The notes: generated from the sequence alone by a model not told the origin. A DNA stretch of 64,000 nt from Nocardioides cavernae (GCF_016907475.1 NZ_JAFBCA010000001.1:4154001-4218000); one strand, 5' to 3'. Counted from the first letter of the stretch, positions 1 through 11,665 are shown. A program made the numbers and translations.

Positions 1-2220
<2,220 letters not shown>

Positions 2221-2235
2221 GAGTGGTAACTGTAC

Positions 2236-3462
2236 CTACCTCGCCAACGGGTCTCCCAATGCGTGCGACAGGTCGCCCCGCTCGCCCACCACGACGTCGT
2301 CCAGACCGAGCCAGTCAGCCATCCGCCGCAGCTCGCCGGCCAGCTCGTGGGGGGTCTCCGGCGGGGCGCCCGGCTCGGCGAACGCGCCCTGGACGAGCAG
2401 ACGTCCGGTGGCCCGGTCGGCCTTGAGGTCGACCCGCCCCACCAGCCGGTCGCCGAGGAGGAACGGCAGGACGTAGTAGCCGTGCACGCGCTTCTCGGCG
2501 GGGACGTAGATCTCGATCCGGTAGAAGAAGTCGAAGAGCGCCTCGGCCCGCGCCCGTTCCCACACGAGTGGGTCGAACGGGCTGAGCAGCGTGCGGGCGC
2601 CCACCCGCCGCGGGAGCCGCGCGTCGCGGTGGAGGTAGGCCTGCCGCTTCCACCCCTGCACCGCCACCGGGGTCAGCTCCCCGGACTCGACGAGCTCGTC
2701 GATCGCCACCTTGACGCTCGCCGTCCCGGGCGTGGGCTGGAGCCGCAGCCGGTAGTAGTCGGCCAGGCAGGGGCCGCTCGCCACTCCGTGCGAGCGCGCG
2801 GCGCGGCGTACGAGCTCGGTGACCGCCTCCTGCGGCGTCGGCGTGGGTGCGGCGAGCACGCTCGCGGGCAGGACCCGCTCGGGCACGTCGTAGACCACCT
2901 CGAACTGGCTGTTGCGCCCGGCGACGGCGACGTCGCCCACGAGGTAGAGGTAGTCGAGGACCTTGCGGGCCTCGGACCAGTTCCAGCCCCAGTGCTGCTT
3001 GGTGCGCGGGCCGGTGCTGAAGTCGTCCTCCAGGTCGCGCGCGGTGACCGGGCCCCGGTCGCGCACGGCGGCGAGCACCTGCGGCTCGAGCGACGCGTCA
3101 GCGGTGAAGCCCCACTTGCCGCGCTCCCCGCGGTACTTCTCCATCCGGTGGCGCATCAGCGGCCACAGCTCGACCGGCATCAGCGCCTGGACGTGCGCCC
3201 AGTACTCGACGAGCCGGCGCGGTCGGCGCGGGGTGCCGTGCTGGGCGCGACGCAGCAGGTCGACGTCGTAGGGGCCCATCCGCGAGTAGAGCGGCATGAA
3301 GTGCGCGCGCTGGAGGACGTTGACCGAGTCGACCTGCAGGACGCCGGTGCGCGCCACCGTGCGGTCGAACGTCGCCATCGTGGGCGTGGCGTGGGGCCGG
3401 TCGGTGAAGCCCTGGGCGGCCAGGGCGATCCGGCGGGCCTGGAGCTGCGTGAGCTGGTCCAC
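2236..3462 (-). CDS. YcaQ/AlkZ-like winged-helix DNA glycosylase (HTH_42 family)
   Basis: A 408-residue protein of the family containing AlkZ and YcaQ, which unhook interstrand crosslinks or excise alkylated bases. Near the N-terminus the sequence LQVDSVNVLQRAH gives the family's catalytic signature in its QxD form, which I recall as typical of the YcaQ branch; AlkZ has QxQ. The C-terminal half is rich in aromatic and basic residues (FFYRIEIYVPAEKRVHGYY), as usual for this family. I chose GTG 3462 (VDQLTQLQARRIAL); the frame stays open further upstream, but that would overlap the response-regulator gene and add unrelated sequence. The family is firm, the substrate is inferred. Confidence 0.88.
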   Translation of the reverse strand: MDQLTQLQARRIALAAQGFTDRPHATPTMATFDRTVARTGVLQVDSVNVLQRAHFMPLYSRMGPYDVDLLRRAQHGTPRRPRRLVEYWAHVQALMPVELWPLMRHRMEKYRGERGKWGFTADASLEPQVLAAVRDRGPVTARDLEDDFSTGPRTKQHWGWNWSEARKVLDYLYLVGDVAVAGRNSQFEVVYDVPERVLPASVLAAPTPTPQEAVTELVRRAARSHGVASGPCLADYYRLRLQPTPGTASVKVAIDELVESGELTPVAVQGWKRQAYLHRDARLPRRVGARTLLSPFDPLVWERARAEALFDFFYRIEIYVPAEKRVHGYYVLPFLLGDRLVGRVDLKADRATGRLLVQGAFAEPGAPPETPHELAGELRRMADWLGLDDVVVGERGDLSHALGDPLAR

Positions 3463-3526
3463 GCGTGAACTCAACCAGACGCGACCGACAACGGGTCCGA
3501 CCGGCGTCGGACCTCGTACCTCGGTC

Positions 3527-4207
3527 CTACGGAAGGTCCAACAACTTCTCTCGCATGGCGTACATGACGGCCTCCATGCGGGAGTGGAGCTGCAGCTTCT
3601 CCAGGATGTTGCGGACGTGGTTCTTGACCGTGTTCTCGGAGATGAAGAGCTCCTTGGCGACCTCACGGTTGTTGAGCCCCTTGGCCACGAGGCGCAGGAC
3701 CTCGAGCTCGCGCTCGGTGAGCCGCAGGGCGGGACCCTGCTCGCGCTCGGGCTTCGACATCTGCTTGAACTCGTCGATGAGCTTGACGGCCATGGAAGGG
3801 CTGATGAGCGACTGGCCCTCGTTGACCACGCGGATCGCCTGGGCGACCTCCTCGATCGAGGAGTCCTTGAGCAGGTAACCGGCGGCACCGTTCTTGACCG
3901 ACTCGTAGAGGTCGGCCTCCTCGTCGGAGACGGTGAGCATGATGATCTTGGTGGCCGGGACGGCCTCCTTGATCGCCCGACAGGCCTCGACGCCGGTGCG
4001 GCGCGGCATCCGTACGTCGAGCAGGATCACGTCGGGCGCGGTGGTGATCGCCAGCTCGGTGGCGGTGATGCCGTCGGCCGCCTCGCCGACCACCTCGATG
4101 TCGATGTCCCCACCCAGCAGCATGATGAGGCCGCGGCGGAAGAGCTCCTGGTCGTCCACGACAAGGACGCGGACGGGTTCGGTCCCAGCTGATGTTGCCT
4201 CGGTCAC
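3527..4207 (-). CDS. Orphan NarL/FixJ-family response regulator
   Basis: 226 residues: an N-terminal receiver domain (acidic pair at D18-D19, phosphoacceptor D64 in ILLDVRMP, Lys in YLLKDSS) and a C-terminal LuxR-type helix-turn-helix ([15 protein letters not shown] through VKNHVRNIL, about 163-205). No histidine kinase lies next to it. The same arrangement, an orphan regulator between secA and hpf, occurs in Streptomyces (SCO3008 as I recall). The start is GTG 4207 with no ribosome-binding site; a CATGAT hexamer lies six bases upstream, so the mRNA is probably leaderless. Function unknown. Its neighbours suggest ribosome hibernation or envelope stress, but that is inference. Confidence 0.93.
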   Translation of the reverse strand: MTEATSAGTEPVRVLVVDDQELFRRGLIMLLGGDIDIEVVGEAADGITATELAITTAPDVILLDVRMPRRTGVEACRAIKEAVPATKIIMLTVSDEEADLYESVKNGAAGYLLKDSSIEEVAQAIRVVNEGQSLISPSMAVKLIDEFKQMSKPEREQGPALRLTERELEVLRLVAKGLNNREVAKELFISENTVKNHVRNILEKLQLHSRMEAVMYAMREKLLDLP

Positions 4208-4213
4208 GCGCGC

Positions 4214-4219
4214 ATCATG
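4214..4219 (-). promoter_or_regulatory. Candidate -10 box (CATGAT) for leaderless response-regulator mRNA
   Basis: CATGAT on the minus strand is followed by exactly six bases (GCGCGC) and then the GTG start at 4207. The two most conserved -10 positions (second A and last T) match. No Shine-Dalgarno sequence is present. No clear -35 is visible. Confidence 0.4.
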
Positions 4220-4252
4220 TCATGCGCACGTGACCGGGGGGCAGTGGTCGGT

Positions 4253-4867
4253 TCAGTCCACCTCGAGCGAGATGACTCCGTAGTCGTAGCCGCGGCGGCG
4301 GTAGACCACCGACGGCCGCTCGCTCTCCTTGTCCACGAAGAGGTAGAAGTCGTGCCCGACGAGCTCCATCTCGTAGAGGGCCTGGTCGAGGGTCATCGCG
4401 ATCGCGGTGTGGGACTTCTCGCGGACCACGAGCGGTCCGTCACCCGTCACCGTGATCGGGCCGACCTTGCGCTCGACGACCCCCTCGTCTGCGGCGGAAG
4501 CATCCTCGGCCTCCGGCAACGAGGCGAGGGCCTCGCCCACGCCGACGTGCGCGTTGCGTCCCTTGTGCACGCGGCGCCGGTCGGCGGCGCGGCGCATCTG
4601 GGACTGCATCTTGTCCAGGGCCAGGTCGAGGGCACCCATCTTGTCCTCGGCGGCAGCCTCGGCGCGGATCACCGGCCCCTTGGAGAAGGCAGTGAGCTCC
4701 ACCTTCGCCGACCGGTCGTGCTGGCGGGGGTTCTTCTCGAGCTCGACCTCCACCTGGACGCGCATGATGCGGTGATCGTGCTTCTCCAGACGGCTGAGCT
4801 TCTCGGACACGTGCTCGCGGAACCGGTCGGACACCTCGCAGTGCCGTCCCGTGACCACAACCTCCAT
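4253..4867 (-). CDS. hpf: Long-form ribosome hibernation promoting factor HPF
   Basis: 204 residues. The N-terminal S30AE domain (MEVVVTGRHCEVSDRFREHV, about 1-100) binds the decoding centre of the 30S subunit. A variable acidic linker follows, then the C-terminal dimerisation domain (about 145-204, ending in YRRRGYDYGVISLEVD) that makes 100S ribosomes. The length and both domains mark the long form. A strong ribosome-binding site, GAGGAGG, sits six bases before ATG 4867, which fixes the start against a longer open frame reaching 5086. The gene stands alone, with a 435-base gap upstream where its promoter and any leader must lie. Confidence 0.95.
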   Translation of the reverse strand: MEVVVTGRHCEVSDRFREHVSEKLSRLEKHDHRIMRVQVEVELEKNPRQHDRSAKVELTAFSKGPVIRAEAAAEDKMGALDLALDKMQSQMRRAADRRRVHKGRNAHVGVGEALASLPEAEDASAADEGVVERKVGPITVTGDGPLVVREKSHTAIAMTLDQALYEMELVGHDFYLFVDKESERPSVVYRRRGYDYGVISLEVD

Positions 4868-5302
4868 GTGAACCTCCTCAACTAGCGAACGGTCCGCACC
4901 CCTCCATTTCGCCGCGGCGGTGCACCCGCCGGGGCAGGGTGGGATGGAGCCCGCCCGGCCGACCTGGTCTTCGACCCCACAACCGCCTGCTGAAGCGTTC
5001 GCAACTTCTCCGTCACTACTGGCCTTCTCCCGGCGTCCGGCACATCTGGTGCCGGCGACGAGGCAGGACTTACTTCTAAGCCGCACCGTGATCGTCCGAC
5101 GGGCGTCGGGCTGCAGAGCAGCGCGGTGCCCGGGGACTTACGTGGACCGTTTCGCCTGCGACTGGCATCGGCTTGCCACGGGTCTGGCCTGTCACTGCAC
5201 CTCGCGGTGCCGCGCACAGCCCTCTCCGTGACGCAACCACGGACCCGGGCGGACTCCATGACAAGACGCTAGCCCCTCAACCGCATCGGGCCAACCGTGG
5301 GG
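4868..5302. other. 435-base gap between hpf and comF-like gene, no gene seen
   Basis: The only long gene-free stretch. Open frames of about 100-125 codons cross it on both strands but lack ribosome-binding sites and any recognisable protein. Compared with the rest of the window it has more A and T, consistent with a promoter and 5' leader for hpf. I see no tRNA and no riboswitch I can name. I did not find a convincing stress-sigma consensus. Confidence 0.5.
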
Positions 5303-6055
5303 TCACCTGTCGGTCTGGAACTCCTGGCCCCCAGGGCCGGCGCGCCGCGGTGTGGCCGCCACCGCAGCGACCGCGACGGGCGGCAGGCCCACCGCCTCGA
5401 GGGCCCGCTGGGCCTCACGGGCGGTCGACCCGGTGGTCAGCACGTCGTCGCAGACGAGGACGTGGGCCCGGCTCCATCGGCGACCGACGCGCGCGAGCGC
5501 GGCGGAGGGACAGTGCATCGAGCCGGCCATGTTGGCGGCGCGGTCCCCCGCACCGAGGCCGGCCTGGTCGGCGGCCCCGCGCGAGGCCAGCAGGGGCGCG
5601 ACCGCCGTGGGTCGCACACGACGGACGCGGGACGCGGCCCGGCGGACGAGCGCCTCGGTGGCCTCGTAGCCGCGCCGCCGACCGGCTCCCGGCCGCGACG
5701 GCACCGGGACCAGCAGCAGCGGGACCGCGGGGTCGAGGTGGGCGGCGGCACCGTGGACCGCCTGCGCGAGCAGGTCACCCAGCACCCGCCGGTGGCCCCA
5801 CTGGCCGCGGTCCTTGTGTCCCACCACCAGCGCTCGCACCGCACCGTCGTACGCCTCCGCGACCCACGGCGTCACGAGTCCGTCGGGCACGGGTGTCGGC
5901 CACGCCACCCGTGGCCGGCCCGACAGGACGTCGCGGCAGGCCGGGCAGAGCATCCGGCCCGGCAGGTCGCACCCCACGCACCGGCTGCCGAGGAACAGGT
6001 CGAGGGCCTCGTCGAGCACCCGCCCATGCCAGCAGCAGGCGTCGTACGACGGCAA
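5303..6055 (-). CDS. ComF family phosphoribosyltransferase-like protein
   Basis: 250 residues. A four-cysteine zinc-ribbon (C26, C29, C37, C40) precedes a type I phosphoribosyltransferase fold with VPVPSR (116-121) and the PRPP-binding loop VLVCDDVLTTGST (199-211). ComF proteins act in DNA uptake or in poorly defined nucleotide salvage; in actinobacteria the gene usually lies between lpqB and hpf, as here. The apparent start is TTG 6055, because no ATG or GTG lies in frame between it and the lpqB stop 22 bases upstream. It probably shares the mtrAB-lpqB transcript. Confidence 0.88.
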   Translation of the reverse strand: MPSYDACCWHGRVLDEALDLFLGSRCVGCDLPGRMLCPACRDVLSGRPRVAWPTPVPDGLVTPWVAEAYDGAVRALVVGHKDRGQWGHRRVLGDLLAQAVHGAAAHLDPAVPLLLVPVPSRPGAGRRRGYEATEALVRRAASRVRRVRPTAVAPLLASRGAADQAGLGAGDRAANMAGSMHCPSAALARVGRRWSRAHVLVCDDVLTTGSTAREAQRALEAVGLPPVAVAAVAATPRRAGPGGQEFQTDR

Positions 6056-6077
6056 CCGCCCGCGCGGCGCCTGTGGA

Positions 6078-7853
6078 TCAGCCGACGTAGGTGAGCGACC
6101 TCAGGCCGGGCGGCAGGTCGGGCACCGAGCGCTCGGGCCGGGTCAGGGCGAACACGGATCGCCCGGCCACGGCATAGGCCTCGACGAGTTCCACCGGGGA
6201 GGACACCAGCGTGCGGATGCGTCCGCGCAGGCTCGTCGTGCCTCCGGTCGAGATCTCGCCCGGGGCCCCGTCCACGGAGACCGTGCGCACCTGCGAGAGG
6301 CCCTCGGTGATGATGTCCCTCAGCACCGACACCGTCGTGGGCGAGCGCCAGGCGATGTCCCGGATCCGCGCAGTGCCCTCCGCGGGCTCCGGCAGCACCT
6401 GCGGCCTGGTGAACCCGGCCACGGCCCCGGCGGAGTCGTGCCGGACCCGCACCGAGACCACGCGGTCCGCCTTGCCGGTCCGCACGACGGCCACCAGCCG
6501 GCTGCCGTCGCGCGAGACGATCAGCTCCGTGAGGCGGCGCCCGGTGAGCCCCGGCACGACCACCTCCCCGGCCGCCCCGTCGACAACCTGGAACACCCGC
6601 GCGCGGCCGTTGTTGCGGTCGAGCACCCAGATGCGGTCGCGGTAGTCCCAGTGCGGTGCGGCCAGGTCGACGGCTCCGAGGATGACGGTCGCCACCTCAC
6701 CGGTGGGCGACTCGGTCGGCGCCACCACCAGCTCCGAGCCCGTGGAGGTGACCCCCGCCAGGCGGACGCCGGAGAGGCTGACTCCGATCGAGCGCAGGTC
6801 GTAGCCGGACTCCTCCTGCCCGAGCGGGCCGAGGGTGGGGGCGAGCTCACCCATGGGTCCGGTGACGACCATTCCCTTGTCGAGCGCGAACAGGTCGGTG
6901 GTGGCGGGCACGCCGTTGGGGTCGTAGCCGCTGCCGAACTGCAGGCTGACCTGGGGGGAGCCGCTGGGCCCGACGATCGTCCGACCGCCGATGCTGAGCT
7001 GGACGGCACCGATGCGCGGCTCCTGCCGAAGCGTCCAGACGAGCTGGGCCAGCATCCGCTGGGCGGTCAGCTCGTCCACTGCGTCCGGGTCGCCGGAGAG
7101 CGAGACCTGCGCGATGCCGGAGGTGATCGGCACCGAGAGACCGTGCGTGGTGCCCGGTGGGAAGTAGCTGCGCGTGACGTCCTCGAGGTCCGAGGACGAC
7201 CTGGTCAGCAGCCCGCGCACCAGCGACGACGCGAACTGGTCACCGCGGGGCACGAACACCGGCTCGGGGACCATGATCTCGGTCGTGGGGTCGAAGTAGT
7301 AGAGCGAGGCCCGCTCGTACCAGTCGTCGAACCACGTCTCCGGCACGATGAGGGCGTCGGGCACCTCGTCGATGCGCCACTCGCCGTCCTCCTTGACCAG
7401 GCCGAGGGAGAGGATGGCGCCACCGCTGGTCCGCTGCCAGGCGCCGCGCGCGTCGTAGGTGTTGACGTCGGTCAGCGGCACGCGCACGGAGGTGCCGGCC
7501 GTCGGGTCGCCGAGCTCGGCGTAGGTGATGATCTGCTGCTCGGGCACCCACGCCTCCGCCGCCTCCCGGGAGAGGAACTGGCGTGCCACGCTGACGCTGA
7601 CCGGGGTGGCCTTCATCGCCTCGAAGAAGCCCTCGACCACCTCGGCGGTCGCCTGGCCGGCCTGCGGGGGTCGGGGGTCGAAGGAGATGCCGGGCGCGTC
7701 CTGGGAGCCGCTGGTGCCCTCCGACTCGACGACCGGGCCCGAGGTCGGCATCCGCACGCAGCCCGCCAGCAGCGCGGCGACCGTCACCAGGCCGAGCACG
7801 CGCGCGACCCGCGCCACCCGGACGGTGCGATGCCTCGTCATGCTGCCCCTCAT
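6078..7853 (-). CDS. lpqB: Lipoprotein LpqB, accessory of the MtrAB two-component system
   Basis: 591 residues. The signal peptide ends in the lipobox LLAGC (C32), so the protein is anchored outside the membrane. The rest has the GerMN-like and beta-propeller-like make-up of LpqB, with many DG-turn motifs and a C-terminal segment ending SLTYVG. In mycobacteria LpqB contacts the sensor part of MtrB and tunes MtrA phosphorylation. Its ATG overlaps the mtrB stop (ATGA at 7853-7850), which indicates translational coupling; a second ATG at 7841 is possible. The length fits the mycobacterial protein (about 583). Confidence 0.95.
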   Translation of the reverse strand: MRGSMTRHRTVRVARVARVLGLVTVAALLAGCVRMPTSGPVVESEGTSGSQDAPGISFDPRPPQAGQATAEVVEGFFEAMKATPVSVSVARQFLSREAAEAWVPEQQIITYAELGDPTAGTSVRVPLTDVNTYDARGAWQRTSGGAILSLGLVKEDGEWRIDEVPDALIVPETWFDDWYERASLYYFDPTTEIMVPEPVFVPRGDQFASSLVRGLLTRSSSDLEDVTRSYFPPGTTHGLSVPITSGIAQVSLSGDPDAVDELTAQRMLAQLVWTLRQEPRIGAVQLSIGGRTIVGPSGSPQVSLQFGSGYDPNGVPATTDLFALDKGMVVTGPMGELAPTLGPLGQEESGYDLRSIGVSLSGVRLAGVTSTGSELVVAPTESPTGEVATVILGAVDLAAPHWDYRDRIWVLDRNNGRARVFQVVDGAAGEVVVPGLTGRRLTELIVSRDGSRLVAVVRTGKADRVVSVRVRHDSAGAVAGFTRPQVLPEPAEGTARIRDIAWRSPTTVSVLRDIITEGLSQVRTVSVDGAPGEISTGGTTSLRGRIRTLVSSPVELVEAYAVAGRSVFALTRPERSVPDLPPGLRSLTYVG

Positions 7854-9451
7854 GCCGTCTCCCGAGCGTCGACGGGGACCAGAGGCAGCGGCGAGTGGCG
7901 CAGCTGGGTGCCGAGCCGGCGGGGCAGCGTCAGGCGGAACTGGGCACCCTCGCCGGGACGGCCCCACGCCTGGAGCCACCCGCCGTGCAGGTGGGTGTCC
8001 TCGAGCGAGATCGACAGGCCGAGCCCGGTGCCGCCGCTCGTGCGGGCCCGCGCCGGGTCGGCGCGCCAGAACCGGTTGAAGACCATCGCGGACTCCCCCG
8101 GCCCGAGGCCCACACCGTGGTCCCGGACCGCGATGGCGGCGGACTGGAGGTCGGCGCCGACGAAGATCTCGACGTCGCGGCACTCGGCGTGGTCGATGGC
8201 GTTGGTGACGAGGTTGCGCACGATCCGCTCCACCCGGCGTACGTCGGCCTCCGCGACGCACGGCGTGCCGGGGTCGTGCAGCACCACACGGGTGTCGCGC
8301 TGGGCGGCGAGCACCGAGGTCATGTCGACCACGCGGCGGACGACGTCGACCAGGTCGACGTCCTCCGTCTCGAGCACCGCCGCCCCCGCGTCGAAACGGC
8401 TGATCTCGAGCAGGTCGGCCAGGAGCGTCTCGAAGCGGTCGAGCTCCTTCTGGAGCAGCTCGGCCGCGCGACCGGTGACCGGGTCGAGGAACGGCTTGGC
8501 GTCGTGGATGACGTCGCTGGCCATCCGCACGGTGGTGATGGGCGTGCGCAGCTCGTGGGAGACGTCGGAGACGAAGCGCCGCTGGAGCCGGCTGAGCTCC
8601 TCCAGCTGCCGGATCTGCTTCTGGAGGTTGGAGGCCATCTGGTTGAACGACGTCGCGAGCCGCGCCAGGTCGTCCTCACCGGTGACGCGCAGGCGCTCCT
8701 GGAGCTGGCCGGCCGCCAGGCGCTCGGCGACCCGGCGGGCCATCCGGATCGGCGTCACGACCTGGCGGGTCACCAGCCAGGTCAGCAACGCCACGAGCAG
8801 CAGCAGCGGCACGCCGGCGACGAGCATCGCCCGCGAGACGAGCGCGAGCGTCTCCTCCTGCTCGGCGAGCGGGTAGAGGTAGTAGAGCGTGTAGGTGTTG
8901 TCGTCGGCGGGGAGCCGGACCTGGCTGCCGACCACGATGCCGGGGCCGTCGGGCAGGCCCTGGATCGGCCGCGTCGTGCGGATGTCGGTGAAGGTCCAGG
9001 CCGTCGGGGAGAGCGAGTCGAAGCGGGCCTCGAGAGACTCCGGGACGCTGGCCAGGTCGAGGCCCTCGGTGAACTTCGCGCCGCCGTCAGCCAGCCGGAC
9101 GCCCTCGTCGACCGGCGGGGACAGCACCACGGCGAATCCGCGCGTGGTGCCGCGCGCCTGGATCGGCTCGACGAGCGCCTGCTGCTGGGCCGACTCGTCG
9201 GCGTCGATGCCGGGCGTGGCGGCCAGCGCCGCGCGGGCCGCCTCGGTCTCGCCCTCCGCCTCCTGCACCACGGCCTCGACCCGGTGGTCGAGCAGCCCGT
9301 CACGGGTCTGCTGCATGAGGAACCAGCCGACGATGCCGACGACCGCCGCCGAGAGCAGGACCGTGCTGACCACGACGCGCGCCTGCACCGAGCGCCGCCA
9401 GAAGGCGGGCCCGTGCCGCAGCACCGGTGGGAGCCGGTCACGCATGCTCAC
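7850..9451 (-). CDS. mtrB: Sensor histidine kinase MtrB
   Basis: 533 residues: TM1 (about 24-46), an extracytoplasmic domain (47-205), TM2 (206-228), HAMP (229-281), the H-box FVSDVSHELRTP with phosphorylated H299, then N, G1 and G2 boxes of the ATPase domain (VRNLVTNAIDHA; DHGVGLGPG; GGTGLGLSI). With MtrA it controls cell division, DNA replication and wall hydrolases in actinobacteria. The start is GTG 9451 or ATG 9445, just after the mtrA stop (9-base gap). It overlaps lpqB by four bases. Confidence 0.97.
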   Translation of the reverse strand: MSMRDRLPPVLRHGPAFWRRSVQARVVVSTVLLSAAVVGIVGWFLMQQTRDGLLDHRVEAVVQEAEGETEAARAALAATPGIDADESAQQQALVEPIQARGTTRGFAVVLSPPVDEGVRLADGGAKFTEGLDLASVPESLEARFDSLSPTAWTFTDIRTTRPIQGLPDGPGIVVGSQVRLPADDNTYTLYYLYPLAEQEETLALVSRAMLVAGVPLLLLVALLTWLVTRQVVTPIRMARRVAERLAAGQLQERLRVTGEDDLARLATSFNQMASNLQKQIRQLEELSRLQRRFVSDVSHELRTPITTVRMASDVIHDAKPFLDPVTGRAAELLQKELDRFETLLADLLEISRFDAGAAVLETEDVDLVDVVRRVVDMTSVLAAQRDTRVVLHDPGTPCVAEADVRRVERIVRNLVTNAIDHAECRDVEIFVGADLQSAAIAVRDHGVGLGPGESAMVFNRFWRADPARARTSGGTGLGLSISLEDTHLHGGWLQAWGRPGEGAQFRLTLPRRLGTQLRHSPLPLVPVDARETA

Positions 9452-9460
9452 CGGTGGCTC

Positions 9461-10159
9461 CTAGGACTTGCCGGCCTTGTAGCCCACGCCACGGACGGTC
9501 ACGACGACCTCCGGGTTCTCCGGGTCGTGCTCGACCTTGGAGCGCAGGCGCTGGACGTGCACGTTGACGAGCCGGGTGTCGGCACTGTGGCGGTAGCCCC
9601 AGACCTGCTCGAGCAGCACCTCGCGCGTGAAGACCTGCCACGGCTTGCGCGCGAGGCACACCAGCAGGTCGAACTCGAGCGGGGTCAGGTTGATCGGCTC
9701 ACCCGCACGGGCCACCGAGTGGCCCGCCACGTCGATCGACACGTCACCGATGGTCAGTCCCTCGCCGGGAGTGACGTCGTGGCGGCGCACCCGCGCACGG
9801 ACGCGCGCGATGAGCTCCTTGGGCTTGAACGGCTTGACGATGTAGTCGTCGGCGCCGGACTCCAGGCCGACGACCACGTCGATGGTGTCGCCCTTCGCGG
9901 TGAGCATCACGATCGGCACGCCGGACTCGGCGCGGATCTCCTTGCAGACGTCGATGCCGTCCTTGCCGGGGAGCATCAGGTCGAGCAGCACCAGGTCGGG
10001 CTTGTAGTCGCGGAACGCGTCGAGGGCCACGTCACCACGCCCGACGATGCGGCTGTCGAACCCCTCCTGGCGCAGGACGATGGACAACATCTCCGCCAGG
10101 GAGGGGTCGTCGTCGACGACGAGCACGCTGCCACGCGCTGGTTCGGCGAAGTCGGTCAT
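9461..10159 (-). CDS. mtrA: OmpR-family response regulator MtrA
   Basis: 232 residues. The receiver domain has the acidic pocket VVDDDPS, phosphoacceptor D60 (LLDLMLPG) and the switch Lys in YIVKPFKP. The PhoB-type winged helix follows (LTPLEFDLLVCLARKPWQVF through VNVHVQRLRSKVE), ending VRGVGYKAGKS. It is an essential regulator in most actinobacteria. No ribosome-binding site precedes ATG 10159; a TAGACT -10 hexamer sits six bases upstream, implying a leaderless mRNA. Candidate MtrA-type direct repeats lie elsewhere in this window (29852-29878 and 38592-38618). Confidence 0.98.
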   Translation of the reverse strand: MTDFAEPARGSVLVVDDDPSLAEMLSIVLRQEGFDSRIVGRGDVALDAFRDYKPDLVLLDLMLPGKDGIDVCKEIRAESGVPIVMLTAKGDTIDVVVGLESGADDYIVKPFKPKELIARVRARVRRHDVTPGEGLTIGDVSIDVAGHSVARAGEPINLTPLEFDLLVCLARKPWQVFTREVLLEQVWGYRHSADTRLVNVHVQRLRSKVEHDPENPEVVVTVRGVGYKAGKS

Positions 10160-10165
10160 GGCGCC

Positions 10166-10171
10166 AGTCTA
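10166..10171 (-). promoter_or_regulatory. Candidate -10 box (TAGACT) of the mtrA-mtrB-lpqB operon
   Basis: Minus-strand TAGACT, then six bases (GGCGCC), then ATG at 10159. The expected transcription start falls on or beside the A of the start codon, so the message would be leaderless. No good -35 is visible; actinobacterial housekeeping promoters often lack one. Confidence 0.45.
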
Positions 10172-10213
10172 TTGGGGCACCACGACCGACCTCAGCCGAA
10201 CGCGTGCGCTTGC

Positions 10214-11665
10214 TCAGTAGCGGTAGTGCTCGGGCTTGTACGGACCCTCGACCGGGACGCCGAGGTAGCCGGCCTGCTCCTTGGAGAGCTCGGTCAGCTC
10301 GACGCCGAGGGCGTCGAGGTGCAGCCGGGCGACCTCCTCGTCGAGGTGCTTGGGCAGCACGTGCACGCCCAGCTCGTAGGAGTCGGCCTTGGTGAACAGG
10401 TCGATCTGGGCCAGCACCTGGTTGGTGAAGGAGTTCGACATGACGAACGACGGGTGGCCGGTGGCGTTGCCAAGGTTGAGCAGGCGGCCCTCCGACAGCA
10501 CGATGACCTTCTTGCCGGGCTTGCCGTCCTCGCCGGGGAAGATCCACTGGTGGACCTGCGGCTTGATCTCGTCCTTGACGATGCCCGGGATCCTGGCGAG
10601 GCCCGCCATGTTGATCTCGTTGTCGAAGTGACCGATGTTGCCGACGATCGCCTGGTGCTTCATCTTGTGGAAGTGCTCGACGGTGATGATGTCGAAGTTG
10701 CCGGTCGTGGTGATGAAGATGTCGGCGGTCTCGACGACCGAGTCGAGGCGCTTGACCTCGTATCCGTCCATCGCGGCCTGCAGCGCGCAGATGGGGTCGA
10801 TCTCGGTGACGATGACGCGGGCACCCTGACCGCGCAGCGACTCCGCCGAGCCCTTGCCGACGTCGCCGTAGCCGCAGACGACGGCGACCTTGCCGCCGAT
10901 CATCACGTCGGTGGCGCGGTTGATGCCGTCGACGAGCGAGTGGCGGCAGCCGTACTTGTTGTCGAACTTGGACTTGGTGACCGAGTCGTTGACGTTGATC
11001 GCCGGGAAGAGGAGGGTGCCCTCCTTGAAGCGCTCGTAGAGCCGCAGCACGCCGGTCGTGGTCTCCTCGGAGACTCCCTTGACCATGGGGGCGCGCTTGG
11101 TCCAGCGCTGCGGGTCGGCCTCGAGCGAGCGGGCCAGCACGCGCAGCACCTCCTTGAACTCCTCGTTGTCGGTGGAGTCCTGCGACGGGACGGCGCCCGC
11201 CTTCTCGTACTCGACACCGAGGTGCAGCAGCATCGTGATGTCGCCGCCGTCGTCGAGCAGCATGTTGGGGCCGCCCTCGGCGAAGTCGAAGACCTTCTCG
11301 GCCTCGTCCCAGTACTCGGCGAGGCTCTCACCCTTCCACGCGAAGACCGGAACGCCCTTCGGGTCCTCGGGGGTGCCCCCCGTGGACGGGCGGCCGACGA
11401 CGACCGCGGCGGCGGCGTGGTCCTGGGTGGAGAAGATGTTGCAGGTGGCCCAGCGGATGTCCGCGCCGAGGGCCGCGAGGGTCTCGATCAGCACGGCGGT
11501 CTGGATCGTCATGTGCAGCGAGCCCGCGATGCGCGCCCCCTTGAGGGGCTGCTCCTTGCCGTAGCGCTCGCGCATGGCCATCAGGCCCGGCATCTCGTGC
11601 TCGGCGAGCTCGATCTCCTTGCGGCCGTAGGCGGCGAGGTTGAGGTCGGCGACCTTGAAGTCCAT
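10214..11665 (-). CDS. ahcY: Adenosylhomocysteinase (S-adenosylhomocysteine hydrolase)
   Basis: 483 residues. It cleaves S-adenosylhomocysteine to adenosine and homocysteine, keeping the methylation cycle running. Visible marks are the substrate-domain motif [16 protein letters not shown], the NAD-binding [18 protein letters not shown] followed by VTEIDP, and the C-terminal KPEHYRY that completes the neighbouring subunit's cofactor site. The bacterial insertion is present, which explains the length above 430. AGGAG about eight bases before ATG 11665 fixes the start; a longer frame to 11704 adds an unrelated basic peptide. It is a neighbour of mtrA, as in Streptomyces. Confidence 0.98.
   Translation of the reverse strand: MDFKVADLNLAAYGRKEIELAEHEMPGLMAMRERYGKEQPLKGARIAGSLHMTIQTAVLIETLAALGADIRWATCNIFSTQDHAAAAVVVGRPSTGGTPEDPKGVPVFAWKGESLAEYWDEAEKVFDFAEGGPNMLLDDGGDITMLLHLGVEYEKAGAVPSQDSTDNEEFKEVLRVLARSLEADPQRWTKRAPMVKGVSEETTTGVLRLYERFKEGTLLFPAINVNDSVTKSKFDNKYGCRHSLVDGINRATDVMIGGKVAVVCGYGDVGKGSAESLRGQGARVIVTEIDPICALQAAMDGYEVKRLDSVVETADIFITTTGNFDIITVEHFHKMKHQAIVGNIGHFDNEINMAGLARIPGIVKDEIKPQVHQWIFPGEDGKPGKKVIVLSEGRLLNLGNATGHPSFVMSNSFTNQVLAQIDLFTKADSYELGVHVLPKHLDEEVARLHLDALGVELTELSKEQAGYLGVPVEGPYKPEHYRY

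Noticed and set aside
3463..3888. N-terminal extension of the YcaQ-like protein by about 140 residues
   Set aside because: That part of the open frame lies antisense-free but out of frame over the response-regulator gene and is Ser/Arg-rich; the family's usual length starts at GTG 3462.
4882..5259. Open frames of 100-125 codons on both strands between hpf and comF
   Set aside because: No ribosome-binding site, Arg/Pro/Ala-rich composition typical of chance frames in high-GC DNA, and no recognisable domain.
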